This document shows positions 9,056 through 16,618 of a stretch of 64,000 nt of DNA, one piece after another. Under the pieces are notes generated by a model. That model ran no database searches. It had not been told where the DNA came from and was given only the letters and a program-made list of their open reading frames with translations. Both the position numbers and the translations under genes were made by a program. The first letter of the stretch is position 1; the number at the start of each line of letters is the position of its first letter. The stretch is from positions 1 through 64,000 of the forward strand of contig NZ_JNYJ01000039.1 in the NCBI RefSeq assembly GCF_000716715.1, in the 5' to 3' direction. Source of the stretch: Dactylosporangium aurantiacum. GTDB taxonomy: Bacteria > Actinomycetota > Actinomycetes > Mycobacteriales > Micromonosporaceae.

Positions 9056-9577
9056 GTGCGCCGGGTGTCGGTGGTGGGCAACTCGGGGTCGGGCAAGACG
9101 ACCCTGGGCCGGGCCCTGGCCGCCCGCCTCGGGGTGCCGTTCGTGGAGCTCGACGCCATCCACCACCTGGCCGGCTGGACGCCGATCGACGTCGACGAGT
9201 TCCGCAAGATCGTCGAGGAGCTGGCCGCCGGCGACGGCTGGGTGATCGACGGCGGTTACAGCGCCGTGCTGGATCTGGTGTGGGCGCGGGCGGACACCGT
9301 CGTCTGGTTCGACCTGCCGCGGCGCACCGTCGTGCGCCAGGTCCTGTGGCGCACGATCCGCCGCGGCGTGACCCGCCAGGTGCTGTGGAACGGCAACCGC
9401 GAGCGGCTGACCAGCCTGCTGCGGCTTGACCCGGAGCGGTCGCTGCTGCGCTGGGCGTGGACCCGGCACGAGGTCTACCGCGACCGGTACACGAAAGCCG
9501 CCGCCGACCGCCAGGACCTGGACTTCATCCGGATCCGCTCGCACCGGGACACGGCCCGGCTGCTGGCCGTGCGATAG
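9056..9577 (+). CDS. P-loop NTPase, adenylate kinase/FlaR (topology-modulation) type
   Basis: A 173-residue nucleotide kinase-like protein. Walker A is GNSGSGKTT at residues 8-16; then FVELDAIHHLAGWTPI, DGWVIDGGYSAV and VVWFDLPRRTVVRQVL follow the pattern of the small FlaR/adenylate-kinase-related family, with Arg-rich segments (RTIRRGVTRQ, RERLTSL) forming the lid and phosphate contacts. Substrate is uncertain; many homologues are annotated as topology modulation protein or AAA family ATPase. The start is a GTG at 9056 with GAGGA upstream. It follows the Mth938-type gene by 39 bp. Confidence 0.85.
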   Translation: MRRVSVVGNSGSGKTTLGRALAARLGVPFVELDAIHHLAGWTPIDVDEFRKIVEELAAGDGWVIDGGYSAVLDLVWARADTVVWFDLPRRTVVRQVLWRTIRRGVTRQVLWNGNRERLTSLLRLDPERSLLRWAWTRHEVYRDRYTKAAADRQDLDFIRIRSHRDTARLLAVR

Positions 9578-9650
9578 TTCACTCGCGGAATGTTTGACTC
9601 AGCAGCTATGTTCTCCTGTGCGTCAGACCCAGGAGCTTGGAGCGTGTGCC

Positions 9651-10757
9651 ATGCAGTTCGGAGTGTTCACCGTCGGTGACGTCACCCAGGACCCGACGAC
9701 CGGACGGGTGCCGACGGACGCGGAGCGGGTCAAGGCGATGGTGACGATCGCGCTCAAGGCCGAGGAGGTCGGCCTGGACGTGTTCGCGCTGGGCGAGCAC
9801 CACAACCCGCCGTTCGTGCCGTCGTCGCCGACCACCATGCTCGGCTGGATCGCGGCGCGGACCAGCCGGCTGCAGCTGTCGACCGCGACCACCCTCATCA
9901 CCACCAACGACCCGGTGAAGATCGCCGAGGACTACGCGATGCTGCAGCACCTGGCCGACGGCCGGGTGGACCTCATGATGGGCCGCGGCAACACCGGTCC
10001 GGTGTACCCGTGGTTCGGCCAGGACATCCGCAACGGCATCGCGCTCGCGGTGGAGAACTACGCGCTGCTGCGCCGCCTGTGGCGCGAGGACGTGGTGGAC
10101 TGGGAGGGCAACTTCCGCACCCCGCTGCAGGGCTTCACCGCCACCCCGCGCCCGCTGGACGGCGTGCCGCCGTTCGTGTGGCACGGCTCGATCCGCAGCC
10201 CCGAGATCGCCGAGCAGGCCGCGTACTACGGCGACGGCTTCTTCGCCAACCACATCTTCTGGCCCAAGGAGCACACTGCCCGCATGGTCGGGCTGTACCG
10301 GCAGCGCTTCGAGCACTACGGCCACGGCACCGCCGACCAGGCGATCGTCGGCCTCGGCGGGCAGGTGTTCATGCGCAGGAACTCGCAGGACGCCAAGCGG
10401 GAGTTCCGGCCGTACTTCGACAACGCCCCCGTCTACGGGCACGGCCCGTCGCTGGAGGACTTCACCGCGCAGACCCCGCTGACCGTGGGCAGCCCGCAGG
10501 AGGTCATCGACCGGACGCTGTCCTTCCGCGAGTACGTCGGTGACTACCAGCGCCAGCTGTTCCTGCTGGACCACGCGGGCCTGCCGCTGAAGACCGTCCT
10601 GGAGCAGCTGGACATCCTCGGCGAGGAGGTCGTGCCGGTGCTGCGCAAGGAGTTCGCGGTCGGCCGCCCCGCGCACGTGCCGGACGCCCCGACGCACGCT
10701 TCCCTGAAGGCCGCCGCCGCTTCCGCCGCCGCCGAGTCACCGAAGGTGGACGCATGA
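9651..10757 (+). CDS. FMN-dependent luciferase-like monooxygenase, CE1758 family
   Basis: A 368-residue flavin-dependent monooxygenase of the bacterial luciferase superfamily (TIM barrel). Recognisable segments are MQFGVFTVGDVTQDP at the N-terminus, GLDVFALGEHHNPPFVPSSP, LADGRVDLMMGRGNTGPVYP and PPFVWHGSIRSPEIAEQAA. It would use reduced FMN supplied by a partner reductase to oxygenate a small organic substrate, which is unknown. The next gene overlaps by 4 bp (ATGA) and encodes such a reductase; this two-gene pairing is the known CE1758/CE1759 duo of actinobacteria. The ATG at 9651 has GGAG 8 nt upstream. The C-terminal 30 residues are Ala-rich and probably disordered. Confidence 0.93.
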   Translation: MQFGVFTVGDVTQDPTTGRVPTDAERVKAMVTIALKAEEVGLDVFALGEHHNPPFVPSSPTTMLGWIAARTSRLQLSTATTLITTNDPVKIAEDYAMLQHLADGRVDLMMGRGNTGPVYPWFGQDIRNGIALAVENYALLRRLWREDVVDWEGNFRTPLQGFTATPRPLDGVPPFVWHGSIRSPEIAEQAAYYGDGFFANHIFWPKEHTARMVGLYRQRFEHYGHGTADQAIVGLGGQVFMRRNSQDAKREFRPYFDNAPVYGHGPSLEDFTAQTPLTVGSPQEVIDRTLSFREYVGDYQRQLFLLDHAGLPLKTVLEQLDILGEEVVPVLRKEFAVGRPAHVPDAPTHASLKAAAASAAAESPKVDA

Positions 10758-11380
10758 AACGCCTCGTCGTGATCGCCGCCGGGCTCAGCCAGCCCTCGTC
10801 GACCCGCCTGCTCGCCGACCGCCTCGCCGCGGCCGCGGCCCGCGAGATCGGCCCCGACACCGCGGTGCGGGTGGTGGAGCTGCGCGACCACGCGCACGAG
10901 ATCACCGACCACCTGCTCACCGGCTTCCCCGCCCCGCCGCTCAAGGACGTCCTCGACGCGGTCGCGGCCGCCGACGGGCTGATCGCCGTGTCGCCGATCT
11001 TCAACGCCTCGTACAGCGGCCTGTTCAAGTCGTTCTTCGACGTCCTCGGCGACGACGTGCTCACCGACAAGCCGGTCCTGCTCGGCGCGACCGGCGGCAC
11101 CGCCCGGCACTCCCTCGCCCTCGAGCACGCCCTGCGGCCGATGTTCACGTACCTGCACGCCGTGGTCGCCCCGACCGCCGTGTTCGCCGCCACCGAGGAC
11201 TGGGCCACCGGCGGCGACGCCACCCTGCACCGGCGCATCGACCGCGCCGGCCGCGAACTGGCCGACCTCGTCGGCCGCCGGGCGGCGCCGGTCGTCGCCG
11301 ACCCCTTCGCCCTGACCACCACGTTCGACGCCCTGCTGTCCGGCCAGGGCCGCGCGGTGACGAACGACCTGCGCCTCTGA
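10754..11380 (+). CDS. NADPH-dependent FMN reductase, CE1759 family
   Basis: A 208-residue flavodoxin-like reductase. It starts with a beta strand and phosphate loop (VVIAAGLSQPSSTRLLADRL), has the SPIFNASYSGLFKSFFDVL segment typical of NADPH-dependent FMN reductases, and ends in a family-specific tail (TTTFDALLSGQG). It is translationally coupled to the monooxygenase through an ATGA overlap at 10754-10757 and is the obvious source of reduced FMN for it. Confidence 0.93.
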   Translation: MKRLVVIAAGLSQPSSTRLLADRLAAAAAREIGPDTAVRVVELRDHAHEITDHLLTGFPAPPLKDVLDAVAAADGLIAVSPIFNASYSGLFKSFFDVLGDDVLTDKPVLLGATGGTARHSLALEHALRPMFTYLHAVVAPTAVFAATEDWATGGDATLHRRIDRAGRELADLVGRRAAPVVADPFALTTTFDALLSGQGRAVTNDLRL

Positions 11381-11473
11381 CCGCACCACCCGCCGCCGCG
11401 CAGCCCCACGCCGCCCCCGGCCCAGGGCCGCGCGGCGGCGGTCGTGACTGGACAGCGGCCGTGGCTGGGCGGT

Positions 11474-11653
11474 GCCGCCGATGCACGGGCACGCCTCCAG
11501 GTGCCGGCGGTACCGCGGCCGGGACCTCGTGCCGGGGCGCACCGTGGTGTGGCGGACGGTGAAGCCCATCCTGTCGGCCTCCAGCAGGTACCGGCGGCTC
11601 AGGCCGTTGCCCCAGTCGACCGTCTCGGCCCGGCTCGGGTCCCGGACGATCAT
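11474..11653 (-). pseudogene. ectC: Ectoine synthase (ectC) remnant, N-terminal part
   Basis: From an ATG at 11653 with GGAGGGAG upstream, about 60 codons resemble the start of L-ectoine synthase: MIVRDPSRAETVDWGNG, then LSRRYLLEADRMGFTVRHTT, and RRHLEACPCIGG where the family has the HHLEAVYCIEGEGE region. After CIGG the similarity stops, although the frame stays open and runs antisense into the FMN reductase gene. Ectoine synthases have about 130 residues, so the cupin core is missing. No ectA, ectB or ectD is nearby. I read it as a truncated relic; a short functional cupin is very unlikely. Confidence 0.6.
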
Positions 11654-11711
11654 GGTGTCACTCCCTCCGCGCCGCGGGCGGCGACGCTGGCCTGGGTGGT
11701 GCGGGCGATGA

Positions 11712-11879
11712 AGCGGTCGCGGCTACCGGCACATGCAGTGGTGGGGCCGGCCGACCAACGCGCCGACCGACGCGTACTACCGCTCGGTCGGCGCCGGGAT
11801 CCCCTCCGTGCTCGGCGAGGACATCGCCGTCTACCGGCTCACCGGCGCACCCCTCGCGGATCTGGCCGCCCGGGCCTGA
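11712..11879 (+). pseudogene. GNAT acetyltransferase remnant, C-terminal part
   Basis: An open frame from 11712 (after a TGA at 11709) to a TGA at 11877-11879 encodes RHMQWWGRPTNAPTDAYYR, GAGIPSVLGEDIAVYRLTG and a short Ala-rich end. This resembles the last third of GNAT-fold acetyltransferases (the helix with the Tyr general acid followed by the final strand). The N-terminal two thirds, including the acetyl-CoA pyrophosphate loop, are absent. The stop codon lies inside the first unit of a 22-bp tandem array. Confidence 0.45.
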
Positions 11880-11984
11880 GCCGCTGGCCGCCCGGGCCTG
11901 AGCTGCTGGCCGCCCGGGCTTGAGCTGCTGGCCGCCCGGGCTTGAGCTGCTGGCCGCCAGGAACCGAGCTGCCGGCCGCCCGGC
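11861..11984. repeat. 22-bp tandem repeat spanning a stop codon
   Basis: The unit is roughly CTGAGCTGCTGGCCGCCCGGGC. Copies run 11876-11897, 11898-11919 and 11920-11941, with diverged copies to about 11984 and a half copy from 11861. The block copied is the last codons of the GNAT remnant together with its TGA. Confidence 0.85.
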
Positions 11985-12022
11985 CCGCGGAAAACCGGTT
12001 AATACGGATCGCGAAGAAATAC

Positions 12023-12028
12023 TAGGCT
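12023..12028 (+). promoter_or_regulatory. Candidate -10 hexamer of a leaderless ABC transporter mRNA
   Basis: TAGGCT lies 7 nt before the ATG at 12036, and no Shine-Dalgarno sequence is present, as expected for a leaderless start. No convincing -35 hexamer is seen. Confidence 0.4.
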
Positions 12029-12035
12029 CGCGCCG

Positions 12036-13040
12036 ATGGCACTTGTGGAGGCTCGAGAACTGACCAAGGTCTTCCGCAGGCCGGACAAGGATCCGGGGCT
12101 GCGGGGGGCCGTCAAACATCTCTTCACGCGGCGGTTCGTGGACAAGACCGCCGTCGACCACGTCGACCTGACGATCGAGGCCGGCGAGGCGGTCGCGTAC
12201 GTGGGACCCAACGGCGCGGGCAAGTCCACGACGGTGAAGCTGCTCAGCGGCATCCTGGTGCCGACCTCGGGCGAGGTGCGCATCGACGGGCTGTCGCCGC
12301 AGCGGGACCGCATGGCCGTGTCGCACCGCATCGGGGTGCTGTTCGGGCAGCGGACCCAGCTGTGGTGGGACCTGCCGGTGTCGGAGTCCCTCGCCGTGCT
12401 GCGCGACGTGTACGGCGTCGACCACGGCACGTACCGGCGGCGGATGGCGAGGTTCGAGGACGTCCTGGAGCTCGGCGAGGTGCTGCCGGTCCTCGGCCGG
12501 AAGCTGTCGCTCGGGCAGCGCATGCGCGCCGACCTGGCCGCGGCGCTGCTGCACGCCCCGCCGGTGGTGTACCTGGACGAGCCGACGATCGGGCTGGACC
12601 TCGCGGTGAAGGACCGGGTGCGGGAGTTCTTCCGCACGGTCCGCGACGAGGGCACCACGGTCATGCTGACCAGCCACGACCTCGGCGACATCGAGGGGTT
12701 CTGCCGGCGGCTGGTCATCATCGACGAGGGCCGGATCATCTTCGACGGCGACCTGGAGGCGGTGAAGGACGCGTTCGCCCGGGAGCGGATCCTCAACGTG
12801 CAGACGGAGACGGCCGCCGTGCTCGACGACGTCCGCGCGGCGCTGCCGGGGGCGCAGGTCACCGCCGGGGAGACGCCGCTGCAGTTCTCGGTGCGCTTCG
12901 ACCGGTTCACGATGACGGCCGGGCACGTCGTGACCGCGCTCGCGCCGCTGGCGAACCTCGTGGACTTCGGCGTCGACGAGCCGTCCATCGAGGACGTGAT
13001 CCGGCGGGTGTACTCCGGTGAGCTGGTGCTCACGCCGTGA
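12036..13040 (+). CDS. ABC-2 type transporter, ATP-binding protein
   Basis: A 334-residue ATPase subunit. Walker A is GPNGAGKST from residue 57; the signature is the variant LSLGQRMRAD near 157 instead of LSGGQ; Walker B is VVYLDEPTIGLD, followed by the switch His in MLTSHDL. The extra C-terminal segment (about 245-334) is usual for ATPases paired with DUF990-type (ABC2_membrane_6) permeases. It is the first gene of a three-gene operon overlapping the next gene by 4 bp (GTGA). Such systems are exporters; the substrate is unknown. Confidence 0.93.
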   Translation: MALVEARELTKVFRRPDKDPGLRGAVKHLFTRRFVDKTAVDHVDLTIEAGEAVAYVGPNGAGKSTTVKLLSGILVPTSGEVRIDGLSPQRDRMAVSHRIGVLFGQRTQLWWDLPVSESLAVLRDVYGVDHGTYRRRMARFEDVLELGEVLPVLGRKLSLGQRMRADLAAALLHAPPVVYLDEPTIGLDLAVKDRVREFFRTVRDEGTTVMLTSHDLGDIEGFCRRLVIIDEGRIIFDGDLEAVKDAFARERILNVQTETAAVLDDVRAALPGAQVTAGETPLQFSVRFDRFTMTAGHVVTALAPLANLVDFGVDEPSIEDVIRRVYSGELVLTP

Positions 13041-13822
13041 AGCCGTACCTCGCGCACGCCCGGGCCGCGGCGCTGAGCGCGCTGGCGTACCGGGCCAACT
13101 TCCTGCTGTCGGTGGGCGGGGTCGCGTTCCAGCTCATCGCGCTGCTGGCGGTGTGGAAGGTGCTGCTCGGCGACGGCCGGGTCGGCGGGTTCGACTGGCC
13201 GCAGATGCGCGCCTACCTGGTGGTCGGGTTCGCGTCGGCGACGCTGGTCGGCACGTTCGTGGACTTCCGCATGTCGCACCGGATCCGCTCCGGGCTGGTC
13301 TCGCTGGACCTGGTGAAGCCGGTGGACTACCAGCGGGCCCGGTTCGCCGAGACGGCCGGCGGGGTGTGGATCGAGGTCGTCGCCGTGGCGGCCGTCGTGG
13401 CGGTCACCGTCGCGGTCGGCGGCGCGCTGCGGACCCCGCCCGGGCCGATGCTCGCGCTGTTCGCCGCCAGCATGGTCCTGCTGGTGCCGTTGAAGTTCGC
13501 GGTGTCGTACCTGAGCACCATGGCCTGCTTCTGGACGGAGAACTACGTCGGGGTGATGTGGGCCAGGCAGGCGCTGACCAGCCTGCTGTCCGGGGCGCTG
13601 GTGCCGCTGGCGTTCTTCCCGGGCTGGCTGGCGACCGCGGCGCAGTGGTCGCCGTTCGCCGGGCTCACCTCGACCCCGGCGCTGATCTTCATCGGGCGGG
13701 CGTCCGGTACGCACGCGCTGCTGCTGGTCGCCACCCAGCTCGGCTGGGTGCTCGCCATGTGGTTCGGCGCCCGGCTGCTGTTCCGGCGCGGGCTGCGCCG
13801 GCTGACCGTGAACGGGGGTTGA
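13037..13822 (+). CDS. ABC-2 family permease (DUF990 type), subunit 1
   Basis: A 261-residue integral membrane protein with about six hydrophobic segments, starting near residues 18-42 (ANFLLSVGGVAFQLIALLAV). The segment FRMSHRIRSGLVSLDLVKPV after the second helix is characteristic of ABC2_membrane_6 permeases. The GTG start at 13037 overlaps the ATPase stop, and the stop is 3 bp ahead of the second permease, so the three are translated together. Confidence 0.9.
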   Translation: MKPYLAHARAAALSALAYRANFLLSVGGVAFQLIALLAVWKVLLGDGRVGGFDWPQMRAYLVVGFASATLVGTFVDFRMSHRIRSGLVSLDLVKPVDYQRARFAETAGGVWIEVVAVAAVVAVTVAVGGALRTPPGPMLALFAASMVLLVPLKFAVSYLSTMACFWTENYVGVMWARQALTSLLSGALVPLAFFPGWLATAAQWSPFAGLTSTPALIFIGRASGTHALLLVATQLGWVLAMWFGARLLFRRGLRRLTVNGG

Positions 13823-13825
13823 GCG

Positions 13826-14611
13826 ATGCGCACGGTCCGGCTCTACGTGCGGCTGCTCGGGGCGCACGTGCGCTCGCTGCTGGAGTACGAGAGCGACTTC
13901 TGGATCATGATGGTCGGCACGGTCATCATGCAGGTCGTCAACGTCGTGTTCCTCGCGGCGATCTTCGCGAAGGTCCCGCACATCAACGGCTGGTCGTTCT
14001 GGGCGGTCGTGGCGATGTTCGCGATGGTGGCGATCGCCGAGGGCGTCGGCTCGCTGTTCTTCGAGGGCATGTGGAACCTGGCCTGGCAGATCAACCAGGG
14101 CGACCTGGACTACATGATGGTCCGCCCGTACCCGGTGGTCCTGCAGGTCAGCAGCATGCAGATCGGCGTCAACGGGCTGTCCAACATCGTCACCGGCGGG
14201 CTCATGCTCGGCTTCGCGCTGGCGAACCTCGCCGTGGACTGGTCCGCCGGCAGGATCGTGGCCGGTGTCGTCGTGCTGCTGTCCGCGATCGCGATCAAGG
14301 TGGCGATCAACCTCGCCACGAACTCGGTGTCGTTCTGGATGCAGAGCCCCAGCCCGCTGTTCGCCTTCGCCGTGCACCAGGCCGGCGACCTCGCCCGGTT
14401 CCCGCTGTCGATCTACCCCCTGGCGTTGAAGGCGGCGCTGGGCTTCGCGCTGCCGTTCGCGTTCGTCAGCTTCTTCCCGGTCACGTTCCTGCTCGGCGGC
14501 GGCAGCGCATGGGTGGGCCTGCTGACCCCGCTCGTCGCCGCGTACTGCCTCACGGTCGCCTGGTTCGTCTTCTCGCGCGGACTGCGCCGTTACGAGAGTG
14601 CCGGCAACTGA
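13826..14611 (+). CDS. ABC-2 family permease (DUF990 type), subunit 2
   Basis: A 261-residue membrane protein of the same family and length as the preceding gene, with about six hydrophobic segments and the matching cytoplasmic loop LAWQINQGDLDYMMVRPYPV. The two would form a heterodimeric channel served by the ATPase encoded just upstream. Its 3' end overlaps the convergent NUDIX gene by 22 bp (14590-14611). Confidence 0.92.
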   Translation: MRTVRLYVRLLGAHVRSLLEYESDFWIMMVGTVIMQVVNVVFLAAIFAKVPHINGWSFWAVVAMFAMVAIAEGVGSLFFEGMWNLAWQINQGDLDYMMVRPYPVVLQVSSMQIGVNGLSNIVTGGLMLGFALANLAVDWSAGRIVAGVVVLLSAIAIKVAINLATNSVSFWMQSPSPLFAFAVHQAGDLARFPLSIYPLALKAALGFALPFAFVSFFPVTFLLGGGSAWVGLLTPLVAAYCLTVAWFVFSRGLRRYESAGN

Positions 14612-15270
14612 CCCCTGCGCAGCAGCGGCGGGTACAGCACCGGGGCCGCCCCGCGGGTGAACAGCTGCGCGGGGCGGCCCCGCTCGCCGGCGGTGGACCG
14701 GCCGGTCGCCTCGACGAAGCCGTCGGTGGAGGTCACCTTGCGGTGGAAGTTGCGCGGGTCGAGCCGGGTGTCCCAGACCGCTTCGTACACGCCGCGCAGC
14801 TCGGCGATCGTGAACTCCGGCGGGCAGAACGCCGCGGCGAGGGGCGTGTACTCCAGCTTCGCCCTGGCCCGCTCGATCCCGTCGGCGAGGATGCGGCCGT
14901 GGTCGAACGCGAGGTCCGGCAGCCGGGTGACCGGCACCCAGTCCGCGGCGGCGGCGTCGCTGCCGGCGCGCGGTGCCGGGGCGTCCGGCACGAGGGCCAG
15001 GTAGGCGATCGTGACGACCCGCCCGCGCGGGTCCCGGCCGGGCGCGCCGTAGCTGCCCAGCTGCTCCAGGTGCCCGGCGCCGCGCAGCCCGGTCTCCTCC
15101 ACCAGCTCCCGCTCGGCGGCGGCGTCGAGGTCCTCGTCCGCGAGCACGAACCCTCCCGGTAGCGCGCTGTTCCCCTGGTACGGCGGGATCGCCCGGCGGA
15201 TGAGCAGCGCGCACAGCGCACCGTCGCGGATCGTCAGCATCACCAGGTCGACGGTCACGGCGAATGTCAT
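14590..15270 (-). CDS. NrtR-like regulator: NUDIX domain plus winged helix
   Basis: A 226-residue protein with an N-terminal NUDIX domain (about 1-140) and a C-terminal winged helix (about 150-226), the NrtR layout; NrtR proteins repress NAD-metabolism genes and sense ADP-ribose-type ligands. The NUDIX box (residues 39-62) is complete, with GG at 39-40, Glu 46 and RELVEETGL, so hydrolase activity is possible too, unlike many NrtR proteins. PPEFTIAELRGVYEAVW and LDPRNFHRKV are typical of the NrtR DNA-binding part. It is divergent from an SPFH gene, and a 19-bp palindrome overlapping that gene's promoter is the likely operator. The next rightward gene after SPFH is NAD-kinase-like, which supports an NAD(P) connection. 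Confidence 0.85.
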   Translation of the reverse strand: MTFAVTVDLVMLTIRDGALCALLIRRAIPPYQGNSALPGGFVLADEDLDAAAERELVEETGLRGAGHLEQLGSYGAPGRDPRGRVVTIAYLALVPDAPAPRAGSDAAAADWVPVTRLPDLAFDHGRILADGIERARAKLEYTPLAAAFCPPEFTIAELRGVYEAVWDTRLDPRNFHRKVTSTDGFVEATGRSTAGERGRPAQLFTRGAAPVLYPPLLRRGQLPALS

Positions 15271-15285
15271 GTACTTATCACCACA

Positions 15286-15328
15286 TTGACGAGAAAGGAC
15301 GGGGACGGATATCGTCAGACTGACGATA
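15286..15328 (+). promoter_or_regulatory. SPFH promoter with overlapping 19-bp palindromic operator
   Basis: TTGACG (15286-15291), an 18-bp spacer and TATCGT (15310-15315) form a good vegetative promoter. The perfect palindrome TATCGTCAGACTGACGATA (15310-15328) starts at the -10 and covers the expected start of transcription, so a bound repressor would block it. The divergent NUDIX/winged-helix protein is the natural candidate. Confidence 0.7.
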
Positions 15329-15349
15329 ACGCATCAGGTAGGAGCCACC

Positions 15350-16447
15350 ATGGCCGACGTGACCACCCGTTTGTTCCTGCGCCACCTACGCGGCGCGCCG
15401 ACCTCCTGGGTCCGCCACCACGTCAAGGGCAAGGTCCGCCACGAGGGCGTCGGCCAGTCGTTCTACTACCGGCCGCTGACCGCCGTGCTGTCCGAGGTGC
15501 CCGTCGACGACCGCGAGCTGCCGCTGCTGTTCCACGCCCGGACCGCCGACTTCGCCGACGTCACGGTGCAGGCGACGGTCACGTACCGGATCAGCGCCCC
15601 CGACGTCGCCGCGTCGCGCCTGGACTTCTCCGTCGACCCGCGGGCCGGCTCGTGGCGCGGCCAGCCCCTCGACCAGGTCGCCACCCTGCTCGCCGAGCTG
15701 GCCCAGCAGCCGGCCCTGGACCTGCTGGCGCGGCTGTCGCTGACCGACGCGCTGACCACCGGGATCGCCCCGGTCCGCGAGGCGGTGTCCCAGGCGCTCA
15801 GCGGCGACCCGCGGCTCACCGAGACCGGCGTCAGCGTGGTCAGCGCCCGGGTCGTGGCGATCCGCCCCGAGCCGGACCTGGAGCGGGCCCTGCAGACCCC
15901 GACCCGCGAGGCGGTGCAGCAGGACGCGGACCGCGCCACGTACGCGCGCCGCGCCCGCGCCGTCGAGCAGGAGCGCGCCATCGCCGAGAACGAACTGCAG
16001 AACAAGATCGAGCTGGCCCGCCGCGAGCAGCAGCTGGTCGAGCAGCACGGCGCCAACGCCCGCCGCAAGGCCGAGGTCGACGCGGCCGCGGCCCTCGTCG
16101 CGGCCCAGGCCGTCGCCGAGCGCGAGCAGGTCGCGGCGACCGCCGCCGCCGAACGCTCCAAGGTCACCGCGCTCGCCGACGCCGAGCGGGCCCGCCTCGC
16201 CGCGGCCGCCGAGGCCGACGCCGACCGGCTGCGCGCCGAGGCCCGCGCCGAGGGCGTGCGCGCCGTCGGGCTGGCCGAGGCGGAGGCGGAGACGGCGCGC
16301 CTGGCCGCGTACCGGGACCTTCCGCCCGGCGTCCTGCAGGCCCTGGCCCTGCGGGAGCTGGCGGGCAACCTGCCCGAGATCGGCCAGCTGACGGTCACCC
16401 CGGACGTGCTGACCGGGCTCGTCGACCGCCTCGGCGGCCGGTCGTGA
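15350..16447 (+). CDS. SPFH/Band 7 domain protein
   Basis: A 365-residue protein. Residues about 15-190 form an SPFH/Band 7 domain (VLSEVPVDDRELPLLFHARTADFADVTVQATVTYRI is cut here into the visible strands; VVAIRPEPDLERAL ends the domain). Residues about 190-320 are a long Ala/Glu/Arg coiled coil as in flotillins and prohibitins. There is no N-terminal membrane helix, so attachment, if any, would be peripheral. AGGAG stands 6 nt before the ATG. It is the first gene of a unit continuing with an Arg-rich mini-ORF and an NAD-kinase-like gene. Confidence 0.88.
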   Translation: MADVTTRLFLRHLRGAPTSWVRHHVKGKVRHEGVGQSFYYRPLTAVLSEVPVDDRELPLLFHARTADFADVTVQATVTYRISAPDVAASRLDFSVDPRAGSWRGQPLDQVATLLAELAQQPALDLLARLSLTDALTTGIAPVREAVSQALSGDPRLTETGVSVVSARVVAIRPEPDLERALQTPTREAVQQDADRATYARRARAVEQERAIAENELQNKIELARREQQLVEQHGANARRKAEVDAAAALVAAQAVAEREQVAATAAAERSKVTALADAERARLAAAAEADADRLRAEARAEGVRAVGLAEAEAETARLAAYRDLPPGVLQALALRELAGNLPEIGQLTVTPDVLTGLVDRLGGRS

Positions 16448-16554
16448 CCGGCGTGGCGAGCCGCACGGTGCTGGCCCGGCGGTGGTCGCTGGTGCACCGG
16501 GTGCTGCGGGTCCGGCGCCGCCGGGTCGTGCGCCGCCTGCGGTCCGCCGCCTGA
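16444..16554 (+). CDS. Possible 36-residue Arg-rich ORF
   Basis: Begins with a GTG that overlaps the SPFH stop (GTGA, 16444-16447) and ends at 16554. The peptide is strongly basic (RRWSLVHRVLRVRRRR). Coupling by overlap is suggestive, but the composition could arise by chance in such DNA. Confidence 0.3.
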   Translation: MTGVASRTVLARRWSLVHRVLRVRRRRVVRRLRSAA

Positions 16555-16591
16555 GCCGTCCGTCGCCGTCGTCATCAAGGAGCGATCCGTC

Positions 16592-16618
16592 ATGCGTAGA
16601 TGGGCAGGGCCGTCGTGA
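16592..16618 (+). other. Possible 8-codon leader ORF before the NAD-kinase-like gene
   Basis: AAGGAG (16577-16582) is 9 nt ahead of an ATG that reads MRRWAGPS and stops. The TGA overlaps a GTG (16615) in the frame of the next gene. The better-placed ribosome site therefore serves this mini-ORF rather than the ATG at 16600, so coupled translation is possible. Confidence 0.35.

Noticed and set aside
11999..15214. Long leftward open frame antisense to the ABC transporter operon
   Set aside because: Shadow frame; the plus-strand genes have clear ABC domains and overlapping starts.
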